A stretch of 64,000 nucleotides of DNA from Cladosporium sp. IMV 00045 (lineage: Eukaryota; Ascomycota; Dothideomycetes; Cladosporiales; Cladosporiaceae): contig MSJI02000136.1 of the NCBI GenBank assembly GCA_001931905.2, forward strand, positions 17,467 to 81,466, read 5' to 3'. The position numbers and the translations under genes were made by a program. The notes under the pieces are model-generated. The model did no database searches. It was given only the letters and a program-made list of their open reading frames with translations, and was not told where the DNA came from. Below, in pieces: positions 43,643 to 54,430 of this stretch. Every line of letters starts with the position of its first letter. The stretch's first letter is position 1.

Positions 43643-45442
43643 TCAGACTCTGCCAACCTCGTTCTCATGGGTGATAATGCTGCCCTTCCTCTCCACTTCC
43701 TCAGCACGGTGCTCAAGATCGTTGGTCTGGAAATCCTTCATGTTCATCGTCGGCACAAACCACCTGCGATCCAGTCAGTGTCAAATCAAGGGCTTACGGC
43801 TCAACCAAACTTACGGGGCGTTAGTGAACAAGTAGTTCATCTCTTCGAGCGGGCGCTTCTTCGTCTCAGGCTGCGTGGCCCAGAAGTAGAGGGCGTTGGT
43901 AAAGTTGCAGACGACGAAGAGGATGTAGAACCGCCATCCGATGTTCTTCATGGCGATCGGGGTGACCTGTCCGATCATGGTGTTGAAGGCGAAGGAGACC
44001 ATCACGCCGATGGAAACACCCTTGGAACGAGTGCGGGTGTCAAACTATTATGTACGTTAGCACGATGCAGGGCTACAGAGCGGTGGGTGCGAAACATACG
44101 ATTTCAGCCGGAACAATCCCTGCGAGAAAGTCAGCAAAATGTCGAATCTTTTGAACCTTGAACGGCTTACAAGAGAGCGGTCCGTTGGTGGCAGAGAAAC
44201 TGATGTTGTACAGCCAAGTAACGGCGATGAACGCCCAGGATGCACTGGTATTGTTGGTAGCGCCAGGAGGAAACATGGCGAGCATAATCGTAGCAATGAT
44301 GAAGAAGAGACAGTTGAACAAGTTGCCTCCAATCATAGCCCAGCGTCGTCCGATTTTGTCGATACATGCAATACACGCCATCTGGGCGAGCAACGCGAGA
44401 ACGGACGAAATTCCCTGGTACTGGAACGTCTGTTCCTTCCCAATACCCATCTGTTCAAAGATGACAGGTGAGTAGTATTGAATAGCCGAGACACCCGTCA
44501 TTTGAACAGACGCTTGGATTGCCGACGCGAGCAAGAGACGACGGAATGAGCTCTTGCTCTTGAACAACTCGACGTAGGACTTGGCTTCGTTTTCGTGCTC
44601 GTATGCAATGGTTTCACGGATCTGCTCGTACTCGGCGCGGACCCATGCATCGTTCTCGTTGCCATGCGCATGCAACTTGGCCAGCGTGCGGAGACCTTGC
44701 TCGTGCTTGCCGTGGTCAATGAGCCATCTGACGATGTATTAGCATTTGAAGAACAGGTTGCTGAATGCGGAGATTGCGGTGTGCCTACCTAGGAGATTCC
44801 GGGAAGAACATAATCAAAGCTGCAAGGATCACAGCAGGTACATTCTGAATTCCTAGACTGATGCGCCACTGCTTATCGCTGGTTGCGGGAAAGTTTTTGT
44901 AGCAGCCATAAGAGGCCCACGTTGCGACCAAAGCGCCAATTCCGAGCATAAACTGTTGTAAGGCAGTGACAGCGCCACGAATCGAAGGGTGGGCCAGCTC
45001 GGCTTGATACAGGGGAATGATCATGACAAGGAATCCAACACCGACACCTGCGATGAGACGGCCAGCATAGAGGTAGTCGAGAGATTGCGCGGCAGTTTGG
45101 AGAACGCCACCGACGATGAACACCAGAGATCCGAGCAAGATTGTTTTCTTTCTTCCGAGATAGTCACCAGCGGGACCCGCGAACATGGCTCCGACAAATG
45201 CACCACCCGTAAATACAGAAACGACTGCTCCGCTCTCGCTGGGGGTCGGGTTGAATTGCATGATGAAGTTGTCCGAGTGAATGGCTTCCGCGATGACACC
45301 CAAATCGTAACCATAGAGAATGGATCCGACCGATGCGAACATCGACACCAGAAACTGTATTGTCAAAGTCAGTACCTATGGAGGCTGACAATCAGTCATA
45401 CAGGCTCAAACATACCTGGTAGACCTTCGGAGGGAGCGCCAT
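43643..45442 (-). CDS. MFS pentose/hexose-type sugar transporter
   Basis: Six exons, 45416-45442, 44789-45354, 44171-44727, 44100-44119, 43815-44044 and 43643-43763, give 506 residues with every join in frame. The first exon encodes nine residues and the fourth only 20 bases. Sugar-porter marks: GYDLGVI in helix 1, GDYLGRKKT in loop 2-3, HPSIRGAV, PESPRWLIDHGK, DKIGRRWAM, and PETKKRPLEEMNYLF after helix 12. This is a compact, typical fungal hexose/pentose/lactose-like permease. It is divergent from the GH51 arabinofuranosidase, which suggests uptake of the released pentose, an inference from context. Confidence 0.88.
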
Positions 45443-46349
45443 GATCGCTGCTGTTCGTGCGATACCACGACTCTGTATGGAACGATTGTGGGTCTGTAAA
45501 TGAATTGTGGACCATTTGGGAGAGGACATCAGCTACATCTTATACCAATAGCTTCTCCATGGGGTCACAATGCGGAGAGTGCTGGTCTCCCAATCTATTG
45601 CACGCATACCACCTAGCCTACCGCATGCACTCTCGAATGCCATGAATGCGGCGCGCGTGTGGCGTCCGGGTCATTAAGAGACTCGCCAGGCTTTGAGGGC
45701 TGACTGTCGGGAGAGTGGGCGCTCCGGTTGACAATAAGACACACTTAGCCGGTCGCCTTATGTTCCTTGAACTTGGTATACTTGGGCTGACAGTAATAAG
45801 GCGACTGCACCCTCCCGCCACTGAACTCAGAAGGAGCCGGATGTAGGAATTCTGCAGCGCAAAGTCACGAGGGACCAGCAGAGAGTCTGGAGCCTCGGTC
45901 GGTACATGCAAAGTTTCGTCGCTAGTCTTGTCGATGGATACGATTGGTCATGCCGCCTGGATGGTATAGCCCTTCTTGTGCTGTCACGTTGCCCTCGGTC
46001 TAAAGCCAAAGAGAGCCCTAACAGCGGCAGTTCACTCCAGTTTCTCCGCGAATCACCACCATCGGCTCCACCATCGACCCTGGTAGTCTTCAGAGCACTG
46101 TCATTGGTGCGTCGAAGCGAGGTTCAATTGCTCTTTAGCCGCAGTAGTGTTCATTCGTACATTATTAGTGCTCGTGGATACTCATGTGGGTATGATGTAG
46201 TAACGAGGGTAGCTCTAGGCAAGAGCTGTACGAGCAATAAAAAAGTGACATGTGGTGTTGAGCCATTGCTCGCATGTTTTCTCTTACAATCCATTCATAG
46301 CTCTTGAGTTTCTTGTTTCGCTCCGTTGTAGCACACACATTCGACCAAG
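45443..46349. promoter_or_regulatory. Divergent transporter/arabinofuranosidase promoter with XlnR-like sites
   Basis: 907 bp shared by the two divergent genes. A GGCTAAA heptamer (minus strand, 46134-46140) matches the published binding core of XlnR/Xyr1, the fungal activator of hemicellulose genes. A second GGCTAA core (minus strand) is at 45745-45750. Such short sites occur by chance, so co-regulation is a hypothesis. Confidence 0.35.
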
Positions 46350-48173
46350 ATGACGACCTTCACCAAGCTCATTGAGGGCGAACAAGCCAGCATCTCCGTC
46401 TTCCCTTCGCACAAGCTGAGCAAGATCAACGACAACATCTATGGAGGCTTCACTGAGCACATGGGACGATGCGTCTACGGTGGTCTCTACGATCCTGAGA
46501 ACCCAAACAAGAACCTCATCGACGAGAATGGTTTCCGCACAGATGTCATTGAGGCGATGAAGGAGCTCAACTGCCCAGTCGTCCGCTATCCTGGAGGCAA
46601 CTTCGTTGCGACTTACCATTGGATCGATGGCGTGGGACCAAAAGACCAGCGCCCAAAGAGACCGGAGCTCGCCTGGAGAGCCAGTGCAGAGAGCAACCAG
46701 TTCGGCACGGATGAGTTCATGAAATGGTGCGATATCGTGGGCACTGAGCCGTACCTCGCGCTCAACTTCGGCACTGGTGTGTACAAAAGATGATTTGCGT
46801 AGCTATTCGGTCAGTGTATTGACCACTGGCAGGCACTCTCGATGAAGGTAAGCCTTATCCGAGACCGCTTCGGAGAATGAGACCAGGCCACTGTAGCCCC
46901 CAACTACACGGTCGTGTGGGCGCCATGGGAATGCAGCATGCCTCAACACAGCTGCGGAACTGTTGCTCTTGGATATACGAAGCGGTAAGGCGCAAACATA
47001 TGAATTAGTACTGACCATTGCACAGCTCTTGCATGGCTCGAGTACTGCAACTCGGAGAGAGACACATACTATGCCAACCTTCGCCGCAAGAATGGCAGAC
47101 AAGAGCCGTACAATGTGAAGTATTGGGCACTTGGCAATGAGACTTGGGGTCCCTGGCAGGTCGAACAGGTATGCCACGGCGCTCTCTGAATTATCCAACC
47201 TTTCCTGACAAGAGAACAGATGACCAAGGAAGACTACGCAAAGAAAGCGTACCAATGGGCCAAGGCTCTCAAGCTCCTCGACCCGACCATCAAGCTCATC
47301 CTGTGCGGAGAGACCGGACACTCCGAATGGGACTTCCACACCCTCAAGGAATGCATCCGCTACGACTTACACGGTCTCGGCGGCGACATGACTGCCAGCC
47401 TGATCGACATGCACAGCATCCACATCTACACAGCCTCCGAAGACCCCGTCAAGAACGCCGTGGCGCCTCGCTCCGCCGAGCGTGCAATCGAAATCTGCGG
47501 CGGCCTCATCGATCTGGCGCGCATCCAGAACAACGTTCCTGGCTCTGTCCCGAGACAGACGATCTGCTTCGACGAGTGGAACGTGTGGGACCCCAAGCGC
47601 GCCCCTGGTGAAGACGGCGCGGAAGAGACGTACACACTGTCCGACGCACTGGCGGTTGCTATCTGGTTGAACGTCTTTGTCCGCCAGAGCAAGCATGTCG
47701 GCATGGCGAACATTGCGCAGAGCGTCAACGTCATCGCGCCTCTGATGACCACGAAGGATGGCGTGCAGAAGCAGACGATTTGGTGGCCGCTCTTGCTTTT
47801 CTGCAAGTACATGCGCGGTCATACTATTGCCACGCATGTCAGCAGCGCATCTTACGAAGGTGAGACGCAGCCTTCGTGGCTGCGGTCCGCGATGGACACG
47901 CCTTGGCTGGATGTGTCTGCTGCTGTCGGTGACGATGGTGTTGTAACCATGGTCGTGGTCAACGTGCACCAGACCTCATCTCAGAAGGCCAATGTTACCG
48001 GAACCAAGCCGTCTTCTGGTGCAGTCCAGATTTACTCGATTACTGGAGACTCCTGGGACGTGACGAACATGGCTGGTAGCCAGAAAGTGGGAATCAAGGA
48101 GTCTGAGTGGAACGGAGATGGTGAATTCGAGTTCCCGAAGTTCAGCATCACGATGCTGCGCTGGAAGCCATGA
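46350..48173 (+). CDS. GH51 alpha-L-arabinofuranosidase
   Basis: Four exons, 46350-46776, 46833-46847, 47026-47168 and 47220-48173, give 512 residues. Exon 2 is a 15-base microexon rebuilding the join [15 protein letters not shown]. The catalytic acid/base lies in LGNETWGPW (Glu near 186) and the nucleophile in [10 protein letters not shown] (Glu near 314), both diagnostic of clan GH-A family 51. RYPGGNF near residue 76 is another conserved block. No signal peptide is present, so the enzyme is probably intracellular, like the short bacterial-type GH51 enzymes. It removes arabinofuranosyl residues from oligosaccharides of arabinan or arabinoxylan. It is divergent from a sugar transporter. Confidence 0.92.
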
Positions 48174-48672
48174 ATATGACGATATCACGTCCCGTATTGT
48201 TATAGAATATAGAGAATATAAATGTGGCCAGCCACTTTGCGTGGGTCTTGGGTATTACTTTGGTGATGCTCCAGATGTTTTCGATATGACTGGCATTTTC
48301 CAATACAACATCATCGTCTGCAGTGTTTCTAGCTTCGTGCATACTCTTTAGTTCGACTTGAAGACGAGTGACCATCTTCCTCATTCGCGCGATTCCGTGG
48401 CAGAGGCTCTTCTGGCGCAAAATCGGGTCATACCCGGGTCCTGCTTGAGCTGCAAGCTGAATGACCGTACAGAATGCTGGAAATGTAACACTCGATATAC
48501 GGCTGCGTAGCTTCGTGGTTTGCAGACTCGTGTTGGCGCTGTACCGTCTCATCCAGTCGTTACCAGTCATCCTCGTCCGAGGGCCCGTCGTGAGATCTTT
48601 GTGCTCGTTGGCTCGCCGGCGCAAGATTCCTTTAAATAGCCCAAGCATGGCGTCCTTCCCGTTGCGTGCCAT
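48148..48672 (-). CDS. Hypothetical small basic protein
   Basis: A 174-residue frame from a true ATG, lying 32 bp downstream of GON7 on the same strand and overlapping the GH51 stop by 26 bp antisense. The centre has coherent helical character (CHGIARMRKMVTRLQVELKS, then an acidic stretch); the N-terminus is basic. No family was recognised. The overlap with GH51 and the tight spacing to GON7 lower confidence; the true coding end may differ if there is an intron. Confidence 0.35.
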   Translation of the reverse strand: MARNGKDAMLGLFKGILRRRANEHKDLTTGPRTRMTGNDWMRRYSANTSLQTTKLRSRISSVTFPAFCTVIQLAAQAGPGYDPILRQKSLCHGIARMRKMVTRLQVELKSMHEARNTADDDVVLENASHIENIWSITKVIPKTHAKWLATFIFSIFYNNTGRDIVIFMASSAAS

Positions 48673-48703
48673 TTCCCATGTTCAGGTGATCACTCGCATC
48701 GCA

Positions 48704-48991
48704 TCAACCATCAGCCTCCGGATCCTCCTCGCCATACATCTCCTCCTCTCTCTCCTCCTTCTTGCTCCTCTTGCCAGCGCCCTCCGCAGCTTTGGCATCC
48801 TCTTCCATCTTCTGTGTGAGGAATGCGTTGATTTCGCCCTGCAGGTCCGCGGTCTTTGATCGCAAAGCGCTCAGATAGGCTGTCTTGTCGGTGACATTGC
48901 TCGCTGTGGGCGTTGGCAGGTTGTGGGAGAATGCATGGGTGCCCGAGGGCGCAGCGTAGTCGGCTGTGAGTTGGGTGCTTTGGTCGGACAT
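48704..48991 (-). CDS. GON7: EKC/KEOPS complex subunit GON7
   Basis: Single exon, 95 residues. It matches the small fungal Gon7 family: an N-terminal segment ending in THAFSHNLP, a helix KTAYLSALRSKTADLQGEIN, then AFLTQKMEEDAKAAE and an acidic, charged tail. Gon7 binds Pcc1 in the KEOPS complex, which makes the t6A modification at position 37 of ANN-decoding tRNAs and affects telomeres. Assignment rests on this block order, since the protein is short and intrinsically disordered in part. Confidence 0.8.
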   Translation of the reverse strand: MSDQSTQLTADYAAPSGTHAFSHNLPTPTASNVTDKTAYLSALRSKTADLQGEINAFLTQKMEEDAKAAEGAGKRSKKEEREEEMYGEEDPEADG

Positions 48992-49774
48992 TGTGCCTGG
49001 TGCTGGGGTGGTTTATTCACTTGATATGTCGAGTTGGCGGGTAAGAGTCGACTCATGTAGACTTTGGAGGGTTGCGCTGTCCAGAGGCTAGACAAGTTTG
49101 CTTTGACCCTAACCCTACTAACCCCATTATCGCTACTTCGTTTTCATGTTCTCACTCTGCATGTCCATATAGCACAACTCCCCCGGCGTTGAATGTCGTA
49201 CTTAAAATTGCATCATAGTAATGTATTGTCTGGTGAGCTAATCATCATTAAAGCTGGTGATTGAAGTTCCCAGTTTGCCCACCGAAAAGGTTCGGTATAT
49301 GCTAGATGTCATGTTTGCAATGACTTATTCCACATGATCATATTGAATGCACGCATGAATGAAAACCAGCACAACAATGGTTTTGATCAATTTCCCAAGC
49401 AGCTACATTGGTTGAGTCGCGAATCCTTCGTTGATCCTTCAATGAAATGACTTTGACTGCATTGTCCTTATCCCCTTAAAGCCGCAATCGCCGGGTCAAT
49501 TGCCAGGTACCACCCCGGCGATGAGCACATCGATATGAAGGCAGGAATGCGACCATCACCTTACAGCGTGTGAGGTATCTTGCGTAGATTTGTTGTGCTT
49601 AGCGAGCATTCGGAGTTGGCCACAAAATCCGTGGAACATTGGCTCCTGTGATCGCATTTATGCCAGTTGATCAACGTCGATCAAGGTATTTCTGTTGCCC
49701 TAAGACAGAAATCAAACCATTTCATCCACCTTATTCATTCACACCCCGAAGACTGCACTAAAACATTGGCCGCC
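48992..49774. other. Intergenic region
   Basis: 783 bp, moderately A/T-rich, with no supported gene. CCCTAACCCTACTAACCCC near 49108 resembles a telomeric repeat but has only two units. Confidence 0.4.
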
Positions 49775-50886
49775 ATGACGACATCTCTTCCCGATACCGT
49801 GCGAGCCGTCGTGGTTCATTCTACGAATGTAACCCCAACTATCGAGCAAGTCCCAGTCCCTCAGCCTTTCCACGGCTTAGCAATCGTCCAAGTCTTGTCG
49901 GCTGGAGTCATCAGTTACATTCGTGACATCTACAACGGCAAGCGCAACTATCCATTCCCGACGCCACTCATTGGGGGGCACATCAGCGATCGGACGAGTG
50001 GTCGCCGTTGGTCCAGATGCCGTCAAGCTGAAGCCAGGTGACATGGTCTTTGTCGACTGCACGATTCGAGCTCGAGACAGCGACGATATCTTCCTCGCAG
50101 CTATTTCCCAAGGGTTTGGGGAGGTCTGCGAAGTTGATGAAGGATGTCTGGCGCGACTGGACGCACGCCGAGTATTGTCGGACACCTCTCGAGTCGCTGA
50201 CGGTGTTGGATGAAAGGCGGTTGATCGGGGATTTTGGGTACAGTCTTGGTCAGCTCATGTACAGCTCCACAATTCTGGTGCCATATGGCGGACTTCGAGA
50301 TATTAACCTCCAGGCCGGCGAGACTATCATCATTGCACCTGCGACAGGACCTTTCGGCGGCGCAGCAGTGATCGTAGCCCTGGCAATGGGCGCTAAAGTC
50401 ATCGCCATGGGACGCAACAAAGATTCACTTGCCAACGTCAACGCACGAGCTCCGCACTTCGACCGTCTCGCCACCGTCCCCATCACCAACGACATGGAGG
50501 CCGATCTTGCTGCGGTTTTAGATGCGGCCGGAAGTGAAGTCGATGCCTATTTCGATATCGGGCCGCACGAGGCGGTCTCATCGACGCACTTCAAGTCGGG
50601 CATTCTAGCGCTGAGGTGTGAGGGCCGTGTCAGTCTGATGGGAGGTTACCTTCAAGACGTCCCCAGCCCGCATTTCCCGATCGTGAGGAAAAACATTACG
50701 CTCAAGGGAAAATGTATGTATGATAGAAGCGATATCCGCGATTTCTTCAACTTGGTCAACGCCGGGTTGCTGGACCTCAGCATTTGTGAGGTGCAAGGCG
50801 AATACCGGCTGGAGAAGTTTGAGGAAGCCTGGGACGCGGCGGCTGAGAAGTCTGGGTTTGCAAAGAATGTGATTATCAGACCGTGA
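49775..50886 (+). pseudogene. Zinc-type alcohol dehydrogenase with two frameshifts
   Basis: MDR dehydrogenase/quinone-reductase-like gene spread over three frames. The start reads MTTSLPDTVRAVVVHSTN and continues to PFPTPLIGG. At a run of six G (49973-49978) the frame must drop one base to go on as TSAIGRVVAVGPDAVKLKPG. A second shift at about 50117-50126 (GGGGAGG) is needed to reach SAKLMKDVWRDWTHAEY and the nucleotide-binding half (PATGPFGGAAVIVALAMGAK). Each break is consistent with one extra base in a G-rich run, with no GT-AG intron that fits. Either the gene is dead or the assembly has two homopolymer errors. The rest, about 225 residues, is undamaged, which hints at recent loss or error. 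Confidence 0.75.
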
Positions 50887-51462
50887 AAGCTCACATATGT
50901 TGTCAGGACTTGGTGATAGTGATGATTTGAATGACTGACTCTCCGCTCATTTTTTTTCTGTGGTCCTGCTTCGCGTGTGCTGTCTGATTATATGCATAAC
51001 CCAGTGGGCGAGATATGAGAATCAAACGCAAGCGGCCTATATTTGGTATGGACAGATTGAGGTGGAAATGCGTTGTGTGTCTGCTTGATCTTCATCTCCG
51101 TTTGTTGTTGTTGTGTCTGGTGGGGTTAAGGGGAGATCAACCGCCAGTGAGACGGGGACGGCGGGAGTGGCTGATGCATTCCCGAACTGCTGGGACGCGA
51201 AGGACCCCATCTCCATCCTCGTCGCTGACTGGCGTCACTCCATCTCCAAATCCAACTTGAATACTGTAACATGTTCCCCATGTACACATTACCATCATCA
51301 TCCTCATCATCCTACGCGCGACATTAATGGCCACATATTCTTTACTGGAGCGAGCCCTGGAGTCTGGATCGAGCTGGTGCTAGGTGGCTCGCATCCCGTG
51401 TGCCTGAGCGCATATCCCAGCTTACCAGTATTCACTGCCCTTTTGCGTGACACAGTGCTGTC
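50887..51462. other. Intergenic region and HbrB promoter
   Basis: 576 bp with no supported gene; it should include the promoter and leader of the HbrB-like gene. Confidence 0.4.
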
Positions 51463-54027
51463 ATGGACGACCTCCCGCCGCTCAGGCCGCCCCCTCGGCC
51501 ACGCTCACCCACGGGCGCGAGGTCGCAGTCCATCTCTTCACAGCGTAGCGATTCCTCAGTATCTTTGGTTTCTACAGATTCTGGCCAACCGAGCACTATA
51601 TCCTCGACCAGATTTCGCCCGCCACCACAGCCTGTAGCCTCAAATTCAGGAGTGCGACCATCGACGGCAGGCGGGCCCACGCCGTCACAAAGCACCACCA
51701 GCCTGCAAAACTTCTCACGGCCCGTAGTGAGGACTTCTGTTGATGGGTCTATGAGAATGCCTTCGCCAGGCATGCCTGGACACCCTTTCGGCCATCGTGC
51801 ACGACAACACAGCCAAGGATTTTTCGAGCCTTCACTTCCACATGCCAGCAGCAATAATGCTGGTCTCAGTGCCTCCACAATCGCTGCTCAAGCGGCCATG
51901 CACAATATTTCTCCGCCACTTCCACCCAACCAAGTCCGGAAGCGCTCCAATCCTAGTCTGTCTCAAATAAACACCACCGGACCAAACGAGAGCCGAAGAC
52001 CCAGCGGGCAGAGTAGTCCTCAACTGCTTTCAGCGAACGGACTCACTTACAGTAATGGCACGGTAGGCGGCCATCGGCACGCTGCCACCAACGCTGCCAA
52101 CGCAGCTTTTCCCAATGGCCGAAGTCCATTACCATCTCCAATTGGTGTACCAACTCCACAGCCCAATAACACCCCTCCCGTACCTCCATTGGACAAGGAA
52201 CCGAAGAGCAAAAGCTCGAAGATGAAGCTGTTCTCAAAACCCAAGAACATTACCCTGTCGAAAGACAAGGAAAGCAAAGTCGGAACCGGTGCGCAGTCAC
52301 CAAGCAAGTCAACAATAGGCGCGCACGTCTTGCGTAACGGCTTCGCAAACGCATCGACTACCAGTCTAGTAGACCCTGGATCAAGTGGAAGCTCCTTGTA
52401 CGCAAGCGCTAATGCCTCGACTTCGACACTCGTCCCGCCTTCATCTGAGAAGGAAAGGGAAAAACATCGACACAACTTCCTGTCACGTGGAAAGCACAAG
52501 CTCAATGAGCACGCTGTTCTTCCATTGTCGTCTGCAAGTTCCAATTCTCAGGCAACGAACCCAGAAAAACCGCAACCTCTGTACTCGTTCACCCCTGATT
52601 CACCAGGTGCTGGATCATTTGCGAAGTCCATGTCTGGGCTTGACCTAAGACATGGTGGACGTGCACTTCGAGAGAAGAAAAGGGAAGAAAAGGCGGCAGC
52701 GGCAGCGAAGCTGGATCTTACGCCAATTGTGTCGAATACTTCAGTTGGTGACAAGAATGAATTTCTGGGACCAGGTGGCTACGAAACTCCGTTTGGTCCA
52801 CCATCGGGCATGCAGAGTACATTCTCGCTTCAGAATGACGGAACAACATCTGCTGTGTCTGCGCAGACTCTGGGCAATGTCGGTGCATCCATGGGTCTTC
52901 CTGGCATAGGTCCTGATGACGCTTGGCCATTGCTGAAGGCGCGGCTGCTGAACCTTTTCTCGGGAGAGTCCCTATTGCGTCCCGTCGAAGAGCTGAATGT
53001 GCTCGTCTCAGTTCACATCCGGAGGTGCATCCAGCGCAAGACTCCTTCAGTAGTAATCGAGGATTTGAGCGAGCTCCTGCAAACAGGTTTCTCAAGCCTG
53101 GCGCAAACTTTACGTGGTGCTCCGGACGACAAATTGATCAACAAGCTTGTCGACATGTGGATCAGTGTCTACACTGTGATTCTCCCCTTTCTGCAGGCGG
53201 TTTTCCTCCCGTTAGACTTGGAGTTCAAGGGTCGAGGCACATACATGAGCACTCGCGAAGCGGAAGAATTTTGGGGCGCGATACCCGACAGCTGGAGAAC
53301 AGATGATCGACCGTCATCAGCTGTTGGCGCGGCGAAGATGCCTACTCTCGGTGAAGAATTGGACGTCAGGCGCATCACTCTGATCACATTCCGAGACACC
53401 GTCATCCTCCCCAAGCACGAGCCACTGATGGCCATCTTCAGTCGACTGTCACTCGGTAATATCGGCGCTGCAGCGCCATCTCCAGACCCGAACAAAGGAA
53501 GAGAACACGCGCGCTCAGATCCAGCAGCGCCCGGTGCAGAGCGCCCAGGCACGGCAGGCAGTCTAAGCCCCAACATGAGCAGCTTCAACTCGCAAGGCTC
53601 CACTCTCCTCGACGCAGCAAGCAACTCCTCAGGCGGAGCAATAAGCTTTGCCGGCCGCAGTCGCGCAACTTCCAGCACCTCAGCCGGCAGCTTCGGCACC
53701 AGCCTGCCGCACGTGAACCACTTCACACCCTCCCTGACTCCGACGGGCGGCCCGCCCGCAGTGTCTCTCACCACGGCGCCGATGCAGAATGCGCCTGTCA
53801 TACAAGACCCGGCCAAAGTCACCGATACCGTGGGCCGGATGTTGCAGTGCTTGTACGTCCTGGCGTCCTGCCAAACGGGCGACGTGGGACAAGGCGCCGT
53901 GGAAGCCCTCACGGGTGCTCTGAAGTACAACTGGCTCGGGCGAGGGCGCACGGGCGGTGATAGGAGAGGTTGGGTCGGCATGAGGAATCCGGGGACGAAT
54001 GGACGGGTGGGCTTGGTTGGAGCCTGA
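51463..54027 (+). CDS. hbrB: HbrB-like TORC2 subunit (PRR5/Bit61 family)
   Basis: Single exon, 854 residues. About 480 disordered Ser/Pro/Asn-rich residues precede the HbrB domain. The domain begins near residue 485 (DAWPLLKARLLNLFSGESL), continues with RPVEELNVLVSVHIRRC, WISVYTVILPFLQAVFLPL and RRITLITFRDTVILP, and after a disordered insert resumes near 785 with MLQCLYVLASCQTGD. This is the fungal HbrB family, named from the Aspergillus nidulans hyperbranching mutant and related to yeast Bit61 and animal PRR5/Protor in TOR complex 2. It probably acts at the plasma membrane in polarity and lipid signalling. Confidence 0.88.
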   Translation: MDDLPPLRPPPRPRSPTGARSQSISSQRSDSSVSLVSTDSGQPSTISSTRFRPPPQPVASNSGVRPSTAGGPTPSQSTTSLQNFSRPVVRTSVDGSMRMPSPGMPGHPFGHRARQHSQGFFEPSLPHASSNNAGLSASTIAAQAAMHNISPPLPPNQVRKRSNPSLSQINTTGPNESRRPSGQSSPQLLSANGLTYSNGTVGGHRHAATNAANAAFPNGRSPLPSPIGVPTPQPNNTPPVPPLDKEPKSKSSKMKLFSKPKNITLSKDKESKVGTGAQSPSKSTIGAHVLRNGFANASTTSLVDPGSSGSSLYASANASTSTLVPPSSEKEREKHRHNFLSRGKHKLNEHAVLPLSSASSNSQATNPEKPQPLYSFTPDSPGAGSFAKSMSGLDLRHGGRALREKKREEKAAAAAKLDLTPIVSNTSVGDKNEFLGPGGYETPFGPPSGMQSTFSLQNDGTTSAVSAQTLGNVGASMGLPGIGPDDAWPLLKARLLNLFSGESLLRPVEELNVLVSVHIRRCIQRKTPSVVIEDLSELLQTGFSSLAQTLRGAPDDKLINKLVDMWISVYTVILPFLQAVFLPLDLEFKGRGTYMSTREAEEFWGAIPDSWRTDDRPSSAVGAAKMPTLGEELDVRRITLITFRDTVILPKHEPLMAIFSRLSLGNIGAAAPSPDPNKGREHARSDPAAPGAERPGTAGSLSPNMSSFNSQGSTLLDAASNSSGGAISFAGRSRATSSTSAGSFGTSLPHVNHFTPSLTPTGGPPAVSLTTAPMQNAPVIQDPAKVTDTVGRMLQCLYVLASCQTGDVGQGAVEALTGALKYNWLGRGRTGGDRRGWVGMRNPGTNGRVGLVGA

Positions 54028-54430
54028 TTTCTTTTTTGGTTTTCTTGTGATGCTGGAGCGGCTTTTGTGGGGAGTTCTGTCACGGCGTTGGAAAATCGGG
54101 GTTCGACGTGATGTGATAACGATTTCTTTGCAGACGGTTTAGAGCCGGGGGTTCTGCTTTTCTACTGTTTGATTTGGATCGATCGCTTTGGATACCTATT
54201 TTGACCTGGGATCGGGATTGGGAAGCGTTTTGACTATCGGAATCTTGAAAACTGCAACAGGCAGTCCGATGCGTACGTGTACTTTTGGTTAGAACAAATG
54301 CGTAATGACACGGGAACATTGGGTAAGGTAGCTACTACAATTGACCAAAAACAAAATTCCACTACGACAAAACGGGTATCTTCATCTCCTCCAACCTACA
54401 TACACACGCACCCCTCTCGTCTCACCCCCA
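54028..54430. other. Convergent 3' region
   Basis: 403 bp between the convergent HbrB-like and Vps39-like genes, ending in a C/T-rich tract. No gene is seen. Confidence 0.4.

Noticed and set aside
53169..54083. 304-residue minus-strand frame
   Set aside because: Antisense shadow of the HbrB-like gene.
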